Below, in pieces: positions 1 through 10,136 of a stretch of DNA of 20,221 nucleotides. Source of the DNA: Haplomitrium mnioides. Its lineage: Eukaryota; Marchantiophyta; Haplomitriopsida; Calobryales. Every line of letters begins with the position of its first letter. The first letter of the stretch is position 1. The notes beneath the pieces were generated by a model. It worked only from the letters and a program-made list of their open reading frames with translations. It was not told the origin of the DNA and did not search any database. The stretch lies in assembly GCA_049999725.1 (NCBI GenBank), contig JBNGIS010010770.1, positions 1 to 20,221 on the forward strand, read 5' to 3'. A program made the position numbers and the translations under genes.

Positions 1-202
1 GTCTTCTTTTATATAAATAGAAGGGCTTCATAGCCTACTTCTTATTATGGAGTTCTTGTCAATTTGGTTTGGTTCTTTGGTTGCTTGGCTCTGGCTTGCA
101 CTCTTGGTTTTCGCTTGCTTATTGGTCTTGAATTGCATAACTCTATTAGAGTTATCTTGGAGTTGTTACTCATTTGGAAGTTGGACGTTGAGTTCTTTTA
201 CG
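1..202 (+). repeat. 3' part of a Ty3/gypsy LTR related to element B
   Basis: This is the TATA-to-end part of an LTR. On the + strand it follows, in the same order, the blocks seen on the minus strand of element B's LTRs: a TATAAATAG box, 'cttcatagcc', 'ggttctttggttg', 'ctctattagagtt', 'ctcatttgg', and an end like 'gttcttttac'. The end is degraded (cg instead of ca) at about 202. The sequence after it has no primer-binding site like that of B, so it is more likely a 3' or solo LTR than a 5' LTR. The upstream half lies outside the window. The open frame here (64-288) only reflects low stop density and is not a gene. Confidence 0.75.
12..19 (+). promoter_or_regulatory. TATA box of the LTR fragment
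   Basis: TATAAATA lies at the position matching the TATA box in element B's LTRs, where it is also followed by a short run and then a 'cttca...gcc' block. It would have directed retroelement transcription on the + strand. The element body downstream is not recognisable, so it is probably inactive. Confidence 0.5.
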
Positions 203-3100
203 ATGTAGGACTCATCGATTGGATATCTCTCATTGTTGTATTTTCTAAACCACATGGATTGACAAGGGTATGTGGTTCCATTCATTGACATGATACCCTA
301 TAGCGTTGTTGGTCGTGAATGTTTTAGCTTTTTAGGCAGATTTCGGGTTGCAATAAGATAGACACACATCCCAAATCACAACACTTTACAATGGTCACAA
401 CATCTTAGAGATGTTATTCTTATAACAAGTTGGTTTTTGATATGTGCAATGCATCAATTTCCAACGGATCATGATAATTGCATTTGACAAATTGCTCCAA
501 GGACTTGATAATGTCTAGAGATATACCTTTACAACTTCATTGTATATAGCAACTCAACTCAACTCAACACCTCAATAAACAAGAACTAGCTTTTGCTTAT
601 TGTAGAGGATATGGTATCTTTCTCAACCCAAAAAATTATAAGCTCTTTGCTCCTTCAAGTGTTCTGCTTGATTACATTATTTCAGCCCATTGAATTTATT
701 GTGACAATCATACTTTGAGGGCTAACATCATTCTCACCCTTCTAGCATCTACCATAGTACAAACATTGCAGCCCTGATTCAACAAATGAGTCTAATACTC
801 ATGATATTTCTTGAATTATGCTAAAGTTGCATCTCTATTGCATTAGCTAACCAAAAAAACAAAAACTTGTTTGGATGGAGGATTGCCAAAGTACATTTCA
901 AATGCTGAAGGAAACTTTTGGCATCTTTATGTTACCTTGCTTCTATTAGTGGGTCAATTTAATTTTTATTGATGGTTGATACTTCAGCCACAACCATATG
1001 AGTTGTGTTAATCGAAATGCAAAATGAACAAAAGTTTTCAATATACTATGGAGATATATATCTACTCTTCGTCAAACACAATTACAATGTAACCCAAAGG
1101 GATGCTCTACGTTACATTTACAAAACATAGAAGTTTTGACCTTACTTTTTGGGATATTTATTCATGTGTTTGTTTATCATGACTTGTTGTAATACTTTAT
1201 CAACAAACCTACTCTAGTAGGTCATCTTTCTATATGGGCTTTATTGCTTCAAGAACTCAATTTTACATTACATCCATTGATGATATTTTTCTTAGATATA
1301 GTTTCCCCAAGTTTCTTGCATGTCGGATGAAAACCCTCTCAATTAGCACCCTCATATGTATTTGGCTACCTATCTTTGGTATGGCCAATTGGTTCTCTTC
1401 CTCATTGCTAGTATACAGCTTCCTCACATAAAATCATATCAAAGACATTTGTTCACTAGATCCACTAATGATACTACTGAAGTCTTCTATAGCTATAATT
1501 GCACTTTTGCATGTGGTAGTCACTTTACAATAAAAATAGCTACTCCTAAGGTTTTATGCTGAGGTTTTTGGTGGTATTGTTTGTTTTTTGACTCTCATCA
1601 ATAAGATAGAAGGTCCTTCTTTATGTTAGTTGGAAATCATTTCTTGGATGAGATTATGAGTAATATTTGCTAATGATATGCTCAAACACACCTTTTCATC
1701 TACTTTTTGTATACATACCTTGTAGTTAGTATGTTTAAGTAGCTAAAAACCTTTTTATATATGGTGCCAACTCAAGTGTTACATTTAATTGTGCAAAATA
1801 AAGGTGGTCTCTACATTCATTATCTTGAAAGTGCCATTGTTGACAAATTAGGTCTAGTTGCAAGGAATTCTCTCCACCATCATTATCTGCAAAATATACT
1901 GATTGCTTGAGTTTCATGAATTTTCTATAGTGAAAATTCCATTCATATCCTTGATAGTATATTTACGTTTGCAGTAGGATGTTGAAGCACTTTAGCCCAC
2001 ACATGTTTGCGTTAGCTAACAACTCTTAATGAGTGACATATCACTTTCTTAAAATGAAATAATGATATATACTTTCCAAAAATTCTTGTTGAAGTGCATA
2101 AATGCCAAGGATAGAACCATAGTCATGACTCTTTTGGTGAGTATGTGATAATGGTGTTGTCTCATTCTTTGTACGTCCATGGCTGCAGCATGAAGGCCAT
2201 AGACAAAATCAAAATTTTCAAAAACAGCATTAAAAATCACCAATAGAACTCTATAAGCTTCTACACATGTAGGAGAACAATCAAAAATGTTCCATCTATA
2301 GTAGGCATCCCTAGCAACCTCATATCCAAGGTTGGTGATCAAAGAACAATGCAGAACAAGGCCATTTATTCCTATAAAAACAAAAACCAATGAATACATT
2401 TGCACACAAAGACACTACGTCGATCAAAATATATTGCAAGGTCCACATTGAATATTAAGAATAGAAAGTTTAACTTCTTTAAAAAATGAGAGCTTATCTT
2501 TTGTGCAGTGCTTTATAGGCAAAACTTCAAGCAATCATTTTAAATGTTGGAATAAACCTTTAGTTACAAAAATACTTTACCCTCTTATTGTCACTTTAAA
2601 ATGGCTAATGTATGTGCCGATCCCAACTTTTAGTTGATGGATATGCCCAAGAGAACATAGGAAAACTTAGTTAAAGCACAAATTTCAAAGTTGTAGTATA
2701 TTTGCATTTTTCCTTTGTCTTAAAGATTTATGGTTGCTATAAGACCTGCAAGGATAAAAGACTAGGTCCATGAGTTTTCAAGTAGTACACACATCTCTCC
2801 ATAGCAAACCTTTATACAGTATGAATTCAAAAAAAAGCTAGTGTTTGTTTATTTATATTGCTTTGTGAAGGTGCTAGTTTATGCTACAAAATGCATATAC
2901 AAAGCAAATCCCATATTTGACACTAGGCTTGTATCATGCCCCAAACGTCCTATTCAGGAAGGACTGAGACAAACTCTCCACAATGCAATATTAACAACAA
3001 TTTTTTTACAACATCAAATTAGAAATAACTCCAAGAAAATAGAAGAGTTCCATACCCATGCTATAGCAAAAAGGCACAAAGTGCTTTGATCTTAGATGAG
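203..3100. other. No supported gene; unassigned decayed sequence
   Basis: AT-rich sequence with only short open frames. I looked for Ty1/copia and Ty3/gypsy polymerase and integrase motifs on both strands and found none that hold together. A simple (aactc) repeat lies at about 551-570. The longest open frame (minus strand, 2049-2405, 118 codons) is not a family I recognise; its middle (around 'FNAVFENFDFVYG') looks protein-like, but that alone does not support a gene. Old transposon remains are the likeliest content. Confidence 0.4.
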
Positions 3101-4560
3101 GTCTGTTGATGGGATTTTTCTACACTACTATTTTTCATGGTTGGCTTCTTTAAGCTAGGCTTGCAAAGAGTTTTGGAGTTTCTCTTGTTCAAAGCCACGT
3201 CCATTGTACATAGGGCAAGCCTTCATCCAAAGCAAGAAATAGTGTAGATTTCTACATACTATTGTGAAGGGTATTAGAGAAGCCAATAGGGTAGGCCTTC
3301 ATCAAAGTTAGGAAGTAGCTATTTCACGTATGAACAATGCAATTGCCACAATCGATTGCCACTTCAAGAGCTCTCAACCCCAAGGATTGCATAGTAATAG
3401 TTACGAAGATGTGGAGCTTTTCTTAACCCAACCCAAAATAAAATCATGGGTTGACTCATATCAACAATAGACAAAAAAAATACCTATACCATCACAAAGA
3501 AAGAAACTACATTGAAGCGACCAAAGTTCTGCAAGCCAAGCCTCTTATGGATTGGACTTCCTATCGTCACGTGAGTTCATACTTAAACTGCTTAATTGAG
3601 AAATTTTAAAATGAAATTTGATAGTTTATTAGCTCAGAAAGCATGCTCTCCTTGAATGAAAGCTTAGAAAATAGTCTTTCAATCTTCTCCCTACCCAACA
3701 TACTCAAGAAACACAAATTCTCACTCCCAACTAAAATAATAGAGCATTGAAATATAGCTTTAGCATGTAGAAGTAGAAGGAATAGTATGTGTTTATCTCT
3801 GATTCCATGATTGATTGTAAAATTGTTGGCACTTCTTAGCATTGCAATTGAGGACTCTAGAATTGCACATATGAAGGTGCCACAAAAAGGCTAAAAATCT
3901 ACTTGATAACGAGTCTACCTATGCAAGATAGACATTAAACCAAAAATAAGTTTGAGAAGAAGTAACCAAGAGCAAGAAAAAAGACCTGAAAATATGCTTC
4001 AATGAAACATGAAAGTAATATTAAATGGAAGAAATCAAAAAATGCCAATAGCTCAAAGAATGCTTTCATGAAGGCTACTCAAAGAGGCTTAAGAAAATGA
4101 GCTCGACAAAAAAGAGCTCTAAAATCTACATGGGAAGAAAAAGGGCATGAAGAACATCAAAGAATGTTCATTGAATACTCAACAACGATTGCTCCTCCAA
4201 TACTAATATCTTACATAAAATCAATGATGAAGTCAAAGAATGCCTTACAAATAAAAGAATAGGAAGAAAATATGCTTCAAACTTGCAATGATTGAAGAAA
4301 CTAGAAGCTGAATTATAGTAAGAGGGGAATTAAAAAACACTCAGTTGAACTTCTTTTCTGAGTTCTCCAATGAGGGAGGCAAATTTCTACATCAAAGAAC
4401 ACACTTTTCTCACAAAAACCTTCACTTCTAGATAGAGCATAAAACTCTCTTCCCAAATTGGACTTCAGCTCTCAAGGATTAGCTCTTCTAACTCTGCTTC
4501 GGATGGTAATAGAGACTTCACATTTTTTTTTTTCCAAAAAGACAAATTAGATCAGTGTGA
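3101..4560. other. No supported gene; unassigned decayed sequence
   Basis: No coding or RNA gene could be supported. The stretch from about 3950 to 4330 is A-rich on the + strand, with repeated 'caaagaatg' and 'gaagaaa' words, but no clear period. It runs up to the cysA remnant without a recognisable boundary. Confidence 0.35.
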
Positions 4561-4564
4561 AAAC

Positions 4565-5153
4565 TCTTTGAATTGGCAACTAATTTTGGATATTCGTTCC
4601 GAGTATCTGTCACAATTTTTGGGAGGGACATAAACAATGTGTCGCTACCGCTAGAAGTCTTGCGATTCGACTCGATTTCCTTCTATTGGATGAGCCATTC
4701 AGAGCGTTAGATGGAGAGTTACTAATAAATCTTAATAAATGTTTGAAACGTCATCTGTGGGATAATAATATAACAACAATAAATGTTGCTCACGATCAGA
4801 GAGAAGCAATTTCAATGGCTGATGAAATATTCATTTCCGAGAGGGGGTCGCCTCCTACAAAGAGGAAGACCCGAAAACATTATGATCAATCGATCGATTA
4901 TTTTGTCGACATTTTCTTCAGCCTATTCATAGAGATCCTGAAAGTGAATTGATCGGTTGATAGCCCCCAATCACTTCCAAAACATTTGATGGAATTAGTT
5001 CCTGATCCTGATTGGGTGTGGGCCAAAGCCCTAGCTAATCGATCGGGAGACAAGTCTCAATCCTTTTCGCGATTACGACCATACAAATTCCGCGTAGAAT
5101 ATGGGGGAGTTTGGGAGCAGCACCTGCCCAAATAGCATGAATAAATTATAAGA
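4565..5153 (+). pseudogene. cysA: Broken plastid-type cysA (sulfate ABC transporter ATP-binding subunit), C-terminal part
   Basis: CysA is the ATPase of the sulfate/thiosulfate ABC importer. In liverworts, hornworts and many green algae it is encoded in the plastid genome; seed-plant plastid genomes lack it. Visible here: a degraded ABC signature at about 4604-4650, where 'SQFLGG' stands for SQLSGG and a one-base insertion with a stop follows; '[16 protein letters not shown]' (Walker B, about 4655-4703); 'ALDGEL' (D-loop); and '[19 protein letters not shown]' (H-loop, about 4770-4830). The longest open piece is 4686-4952. After a frame change, 'DKSQSF' and 'RLRPYKFRVE' (about 5050-5100) resemble the C-terminal regulatory part. 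Walker A is not visible. The gap at 5154 cuts the 3' end. The codon style is plastid-like and differs from the repeats around it. A nuclear copy of old plastid DNA is the simplest reading; a mitochondrial or transferred source is possible. Confidence 0.85.
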
Positions 5154-5253
5154 NNNNNNNNNNNNNNNNNNNNNNNNNNNNNNNNNNNNNNNNNNNNNNN
5201 NNNNNNNNNNNNNNNNNNNNNNNNNNNNNNNNNNNNNNNNNNNNNNNNNNNNN
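5154..5253. other. Assembly gap (100 N)
   Basis: Exactly 100 unknown bases, the usual placeholder for a gap of unspecified size. It truncates the cysA remnant, so the distance between 5153 and 5254 is unknown and the two sides may not be truly adjacent. Confidence 0.98.
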
Positions 5254-6091
5254 AATGGAGGGGATGGTTTAAATGCTTCAATCAATATGATTTATCTCCA
5301 TGAATGTGGCATGGAATAGCTCCAATGGAATGGAGACTAGCTGTTTGTGAGCACTGGAAGGGGGGGTTGAAATTCTTGGTAATGCTGAAGCAAAAGCTAT
5401 CAATTTTTTCTGACGGAAATATAATGACCCCATTTTGAATCCTTATTTGGAGAATTCAATAAAACTCGATAAAATAAGCAAAAGCAATCGGTACCGCCAT
5501 TAGATGCAGTTTTCAAATTGGAAATTTGAAGGTCTTGTTGACCTTTGATTTATCCACTTCGTTGATTGTCTCGCTATCAAACACCTTAGTTGACATCATG
5601 TGACAATTCTCAACCAATCACCAATCATAATGGACTTTGATGTTCTACCGTCCAACACTACTTTCAATAAGAAAACTTGACTGTCACCCCAGTAACTCTC
5701 ATTGGACTGCTTTGATAGAAAATCCTTCCAATTCCAATCTTTCAAATTACACTCTTCCATTCCCAACATTTACCTCCGTGACTCACCACTACTTAATACG
5801 TATCAATAAAGAACTTTGGAATACCATGTTTATTTTTGTAAATTTCCTAATGCTCTCCTCTCCAAGCTTGCAATCTCTCTCTTCCTAACAATAATAACTA
5901 TATGCCTTCTTTTATCTCATACTCTCTTCAAGAATTTTGTTTCTGCCATTGCAAAATACAAAATGTAGAGCTATTTGCTCTGAATTTTTTCAATTCTCCT
6001 CACTCTTCTCTTAACAAGTTACGAAAATGCTCTTTAGTTTAAGGACTTCTACCTTAAGTGATTGTCTTGGCAAACTACAAAGATCTCCAAT
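5254..6091. other. No supported gene; unassigned
   Basis: The first 250 bases after the gap may belong to the same organelle-like insert as cysA, because base composition does not change sharply, but I could not match them to a plastid or mitochondrial gene. From about 5490 onward the sequence is AT-rich with short open frames only. Confidence 0.35.
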
Positions 6092-6219
6092 GTCGTGCAC
6101 ATACATATCGCGTGCACAACTACATTTTCCACACACATTCTATGATGTACACATACACACAACAGAGAATGACAAACAATTGAGTCTCATACGCATACAA
6201 TGCATGAGACCTCACAATG
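6092..6219. repeat. Direct repeat, copy 1 (about 128 bp)
   Basis: Matches 6476-6601 along its whole length, with the shared core 'gagaatgacaaacaattgag'. Near its right end is a perfect 7-bp inverted repeat, gtctcat...atgagac, around 6184-6212. The two copies are about 383 bp apart. Divergence between copies shows the duplication is not recent. Confidence 0.8.
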
Positions 6220-6475
6220 TTTTTCTCGAGTGATACCTTCTTGAGAAATTCCAATGGTTGATCTTCCGATATCAAATCCAATGCACCTGTGTTTACATGG
6301 AATCCACGCCTCTCCAAGAACTGCAATACCTTTGCTCTCCTCTTGGTTCATACAAAATGGATATCGAAAGATAACCTTTCGATGAGAGCACATTGTCTTA
6401 TCTACTAATGCACAAAAAAACAAAGAGCTCAAAATGTCTAAAAATAGAAATCTACATGGAAAGGAGTGATAGCTA

Positions 6476-6601
6476 TTACGTGCATACACATTGCTTTCAC
6501 AACTATATCATCCACACACATTCCATGACATCTACAAACATGCAATAGAGAATGACAAACAATTGAGTCTCATCCTCATACAATGTATGAGATCTCATAA
6601 T
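6476..6601. repeat. Direct repeat, copy 2 (about 126 bp), next to element A's polypurine tract
   Basis: Second copy of the 6092-6219 repeat, including the same inverted repeat with one mismatch (gtctcat...atgagat). Read on the minus strand it begins right after the purine-rich tract that follows element A's last codon, with TG at 6597-6596. This is where A's 3' LTR would be expected to start, so the repeat may be LTR sequence, but I found no matching 5' LTR copy. Confidence 0.8.
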
Positions 6602-6613
6602 CGCCCCTTTAGC
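6601..6613 (-). other. Putative polypurine tract of element A
   Basis: The minus strand reads gctaaaggggcga, purine-rich, about 160 bases after the last codon of element A's polyprotein. In Ty3/gypsy elements the polypurine tract primes plus-strand DNA just upstream of the 3' LTR. The assignment rests on position and composition only. Confidence 0.4.
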
Positions 6614-6770
6614 TGGTGGTTAAGTCCCCTTATACTAACTAGCCATCTATCTCCTACAAAATAAATATGCACTTACTAATGCTAAGACTAGGAGGTTAGA
6701 TGCAATGGAGCCTCATCATTCACTTCTTATAATCTATACCAACCCTATAACTCAATGGAAACTATTTGTT

Positions 6771-6910
6771 CTATGAACAATGAAGGCAAAACCATGATCT
6801 GCCATGAATACTAACCAACAGAGGCGTCAAACATGACACATGCCATCCTTTAGAAAATTTGTCACAAATCAATATAGTGGCTGCTCTTACAAGAACCACA
6901 TAACATACAC
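6771..6910 (-). pseudogene. PHD finger at the C-terminus of element A's integrase
   Basis: PHD fingers are C4HC3 zinc modules that commonly bind histone H3 tails. On the minus strand the first pair is 'CMLCG' (6896-6910). After a frameshift come 'TILICDKF' (about 6855-6878), 'GWHVSCLTP' (about 6822-6848) and 'WFCLHC' (6777-6794), then a stop at 6771. The spacing C-x2-C, C-x2-[C], H-x2-C, C-x2-C with the W before the last pair is the PHD pattern; the fourth ligand is F instead of C. It directly follows the integrase C-terminal region, where many plant Ty3/gypsy elements carry a chromodomain. It is not functional here because of the lost Cys and the frameshift. A RING or other zinc fold is less likely because of the 'GWH..C' and 'WFC..C' signatures. 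Confidence 0.8.
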
Positions 6911-8390
6911 TTCAAACTTGCAAGAACTCATGCCACACTAGAGTCCATAGTGTCATCGATGTTTGGAAGGTAACAAGGTACATAATTGAGCACATAGTCC
7001 TTCCAAACCATACCATCACGTCCTTTCAACTACAAAGCTCCCAAAGACAGTACCTCACATACATGCAAAATTTGCCACCTAGCAGTGCCATCAAGTGTTG
7101 TGGGTGTTGTGTGCTACAAATACACATAGTTACTAGGATTAAACCTCAAAATCCTAGTGCAATATCCACCTCCTTGTATGGTAGCATATCGTAAAGTATC
7201 ACGATGGTGAGCAATGGCAAGGTTGTCAAATGCCATGGGTATAACTTTTTAAAACACCTAGGCTCCTTCTGAACATACCTGCGCCCAAACATTTGAATCA
7301 TCTAGATCCACAACCATAGCAACATCTTATGGAATAGAAGAGGGCGAATCAAGGTCCCTCGTATATAATAGAAAATAAAGTGAAAAAGATGCCAATGATG
7401 TTTGCTTATTGAGTCTGCAACCCATAGCAAGTCATTGTAATTGGAGATCCCAATCCTCGTGGTGACCAACTTGCAAGCCATACTTGTGCAATGCTCTTTT
7501 CATCGTATGAACCACTTGCTCAACCAACTCATGTGCTTCAGGATGATCTCTAGATGTAGTATGGTGATTAGTGAGATTTTGCTCATACAAAACTTCAAAC
7601 TCAACTCAAAATTCCATACCATGGTGTGTCAATACTTTAGCAAGTGCCCCAAAATGATTGAGACCTCAATCCAAGAAAGTGATAGCCACTCCTCCGTTGG
7701 TTTTGTTTGGCAAAGCTACCAACTCAATCCACTTAGATAAATGCTTCACCATCACCAGCACATACCTATTGTGTTGCTGCGTTAAAGGCAAAGAACCTAA
7801 AAAATCCAAAATCCAATGATATCTCAAACCATGATAGGTAGTGGCTCTAGTTGAGGAGAGGGAGCATCAAGTGATGCTCAAACTCTATCGCACACCACAT
7901 ACTTGGCGATCCACTGGTGCACATCAATGTTCATGCCCCTCCACTAGTATTGTATCTACAACAAATTGTAGATGTACTTCACCCCAAAATGCCCCAACTC
8001 CTTGTGGGCATAGCGCACCAGTGCAAGATATTGCATTGGCCTAGACACAACACATATCTTCCCATCAATCCAAACTCAAAAAATCTTAGACCCTTCCCAC
8101 CAAAATCTCTTGGCTCATTGCTGAACTTGATCTCTCTTCTTGCCATCAAGCTATCCACTCAAAAACCTGTATGTAGATACTCCATCACATGTCTATCATT
8201 GTGAATATCCTGATCCAAGTTAGAATCCTCAACCTTATCTCATGTTGAGGTCTCAACAACAACTCTATAACCAATGTCAGTCACCAATCCACTCCAAACT
8301 GGTATCTAAGACAGAAAGGCAAATGCATGCCAACATGGAACCATCTTCTTGTTAGACTCCTCATGCCAATGCACAGGAGTCTCATCATGC
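6911..8390 (-). pseudogene. Element A integrase (broken)
   Basis: Integrase inserts retrotransposon DNA into the genome through a DD35E active site. On the minus strand the catalytic core shows 'WILDFLGSLPL' with the first Asp at 7804-7806, 'RYVLVMVKHLSKWIELV' (about 7700-7770), 'KVLTHHG' with the second Asp replaced by His at 7624-7626, and 'HPEAHELVEQVV' with the Glu kept at 7519-7521. Stops interrupt it, for example in 'TFLD*GL'. A conserved C-terminal part follows, with 'AIAHHRDTLRYATIQGGGY' (about 7162-7220) and 'VPCYLPNIDDTMDSS' (about 6935-6985), leading straight into the PHD finger. It cannot be active because of the lost Asp and the stops. Confidence 0.88.
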
Positions 8391-9840
8391 TAACTTGTGG
8401 ATGGGTTACGGCTCAATCCATCTGCATCTAAGTTGGTTATACTAGGCCTATGAACCACTTGAAAGTCATACTTCTACAACAACAATGCCCACTTGGCAAG
8501 CTTGCTTGTGAGTTTATGAGATTCCATGAACTATTTGAGGGGTTGATGATCTGTAACCAAATTGAACAAAGTACCAAACAAATAACAACAAAAGTGTGCC
8601 ACAACCCACACTACTGCCAAACACTCTCCTTCATAGGAACTATACTTAGCCTCAACCAAATTATTTGATCTGCTCGCAAAGGATACAACAAACTATTCTC
8701 TCTTGTCATTCTTCTGGGCTAGCACCCCTCCCAACCTTGCTCTACCTCAATCAACATGAAGCTGAAATAGTCTTTCTACAAGAGGTTTCCTCAAGATAGG
8801 TGCAAAAACCAATCTACCTTTCAACTCTTGGAAGGCTCTCTCTTGGTCTTCACCCCAAATCCATTTTTGATCTAGCTTGGTGAGCATGGTCAAGGGCTTG
8901 GCAATCTGGTTGAAACCTTTCACATATCTTTTGTAGTAACCAGCCAATCTAAAAAAATGCATGGACTTTACTCAAATCAGCGAGTTGTGGAATCTCAGCA
9001 ATGGCACTCACCTTAGTTTGTTGCACACCCAACCATGTTGAATATATAATGTGTCTCAGATACTCAATATGGTCTTGGAAGAATTTTCTTTTGCCTGGAT
9101 GCAGCTTCAACTCGTAGTACCTGAGCATGTCGAACACCACCTGTACATACCTCTAGTGCTCATCCACATGTGCTGAATGCACTAGAATATCGTTGATGTA
9201 GCACTTAGCAAAGTCCAAACTTGCAAGAACTTTGTCCATTACTCTCTAGAATTTGAGCTGCGTTCTTCAACCCAAATGGTAAGAATAGCTAGTGATATAG
9301 TCAATCCTTGCCGTGTGCATCAATGCTCCAAAACGCTGCTTTGGTTCTGTCCTCTTGCTTCAATGGTAGGTGATGGTACCCTGCCCTTAAATCCAATGAG
9401 TTTAAGATCTTAGCAAGCCCAACTACATCAAATATCTCCTCTAGTGTAGGCATAGCATGCCTGTCAGACTTGGTTTGTCGATTGATAGGATGATAATCAC
9501 TACACATCCTCTTGTTGGTGTAGTTCCCATGCACATCCTTCTTGGCTAGCATCACTGTGGCATATGCATATTCCCCATATGACATCTACACCAATCCAAC
9601 CTCCAACAAATCTTACGTCATGGGATGTATCAACCCGCTCTCCACCACATCGTAACAATATAGACGTAAAAAAATAGGTGCATCACTAGCCAACTCAATT
9701 AGAATGCCTAGTCCTCTCAAGGTCTCGAGGTCTTTTATGCTAAAAGCAAAACAATGTGAATAACCACGCATGAACTGATGTACGTCTGCACTCTGACCTC
9801 TTGTCAAATGCGATCCAACTAGTGGTACTCATTTTTCCAC
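8391..9840 (-). pseudogene. Element A reverse transcriptase and RNase H (broken)
   Basis: RT and RNase H copy element RNA into DNA. Minus-strand RT motifs in order: 'FAFSIKDLETLRGL' (about 9710-9750), 'RMCSDYHPINR' (about 9475-9507), 'LNSLDLRAGYHHLPL' with the first catalytic Asp at 9391-9393, 'CYINDILV' at about 9180-9203 where the first Asp of YxDD is Asn (9192-9194), and 'AGYYKRYVKGF' (about 8910-8945). RNase H follows with 'LFQLHVD', 'SFASRSNNLVEAKYSSYEGE', 'LVTDHQPLK' then a Trp-to-stop change (about 8530-8560), and 'NLDADGLSRNP' (about 8405-8435), a typical Ty3/gypsy RNase H end. The order and spacing are normal. The catalytic Asn change and stops show it is dead. Confidence 0.92.
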
Positions 9841-10136
9841 AAGAGTCACGTGATCTAATTGCTTCACATCTGGCTTTGCTAAAACTTAACTGGTTGAAAT
9901 GTCATGTATTGGAGTCAAACATGAATCATGATCCACTAAATTGTCACTCCCTTGGGCTGAAATTTGATTGTCAAAAAAATGACTTACTGCAATTTCAGAT
10001 GTGTGGATCAGTCTTGACATAACCTCCCTAGTACATGATACTATGCTCCTAGTGGTAGCCTTGACTATCCCAAAAGCATGCATGTTGACTATCGAAAAGT
10101 TGGTCATCCCAAAAGATCGCATCTTGTGTTGTTCAG
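9841..10136 (-). other. Linker between methyltransferase and RT of element A
   Basis: About 100 codons' worth of minus-strand polyprotein between the last methyltransferase motif and the start of RT. I see no known domain. It may hold the processing site that would have separated the two enzymes, but none is recognisable. Confidence 0.4.

Noticed and set aside
551-570. (aactc) simple repeat as a possible CRISPR or satellite
   Set aside because: Only about four units, with no spacers; an ordinary short microsatellite.
1000-1500. Possible Ty1/copia RT on the minus strand (SIPLGYI..VFDEE)
   Set aside because: Only an isolated weak resemblance; the flanking copia motifs are absent in all frames.
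2049-2405. 118-codon open frame on the minus strand with a protein-like middle section
   Set aside because: No family recognised, no splice or start context, and the neighbourhood is decayed; kept only as a note in the region entry.
5057-5285. Two open frames on the minus strand spanning the gap
   Set aside because: They exist only because the N run is read as open; they overlap the cysA remnant on the other strand.
6601-6680. Weak resemblance between 6610-6660 (ttaagtcccct...aactagcc) and 18836-18890 as a possible A LTR pair
   Set aside because: Short, gapped matches that do not extend; could be chance in AT-rich DNA.
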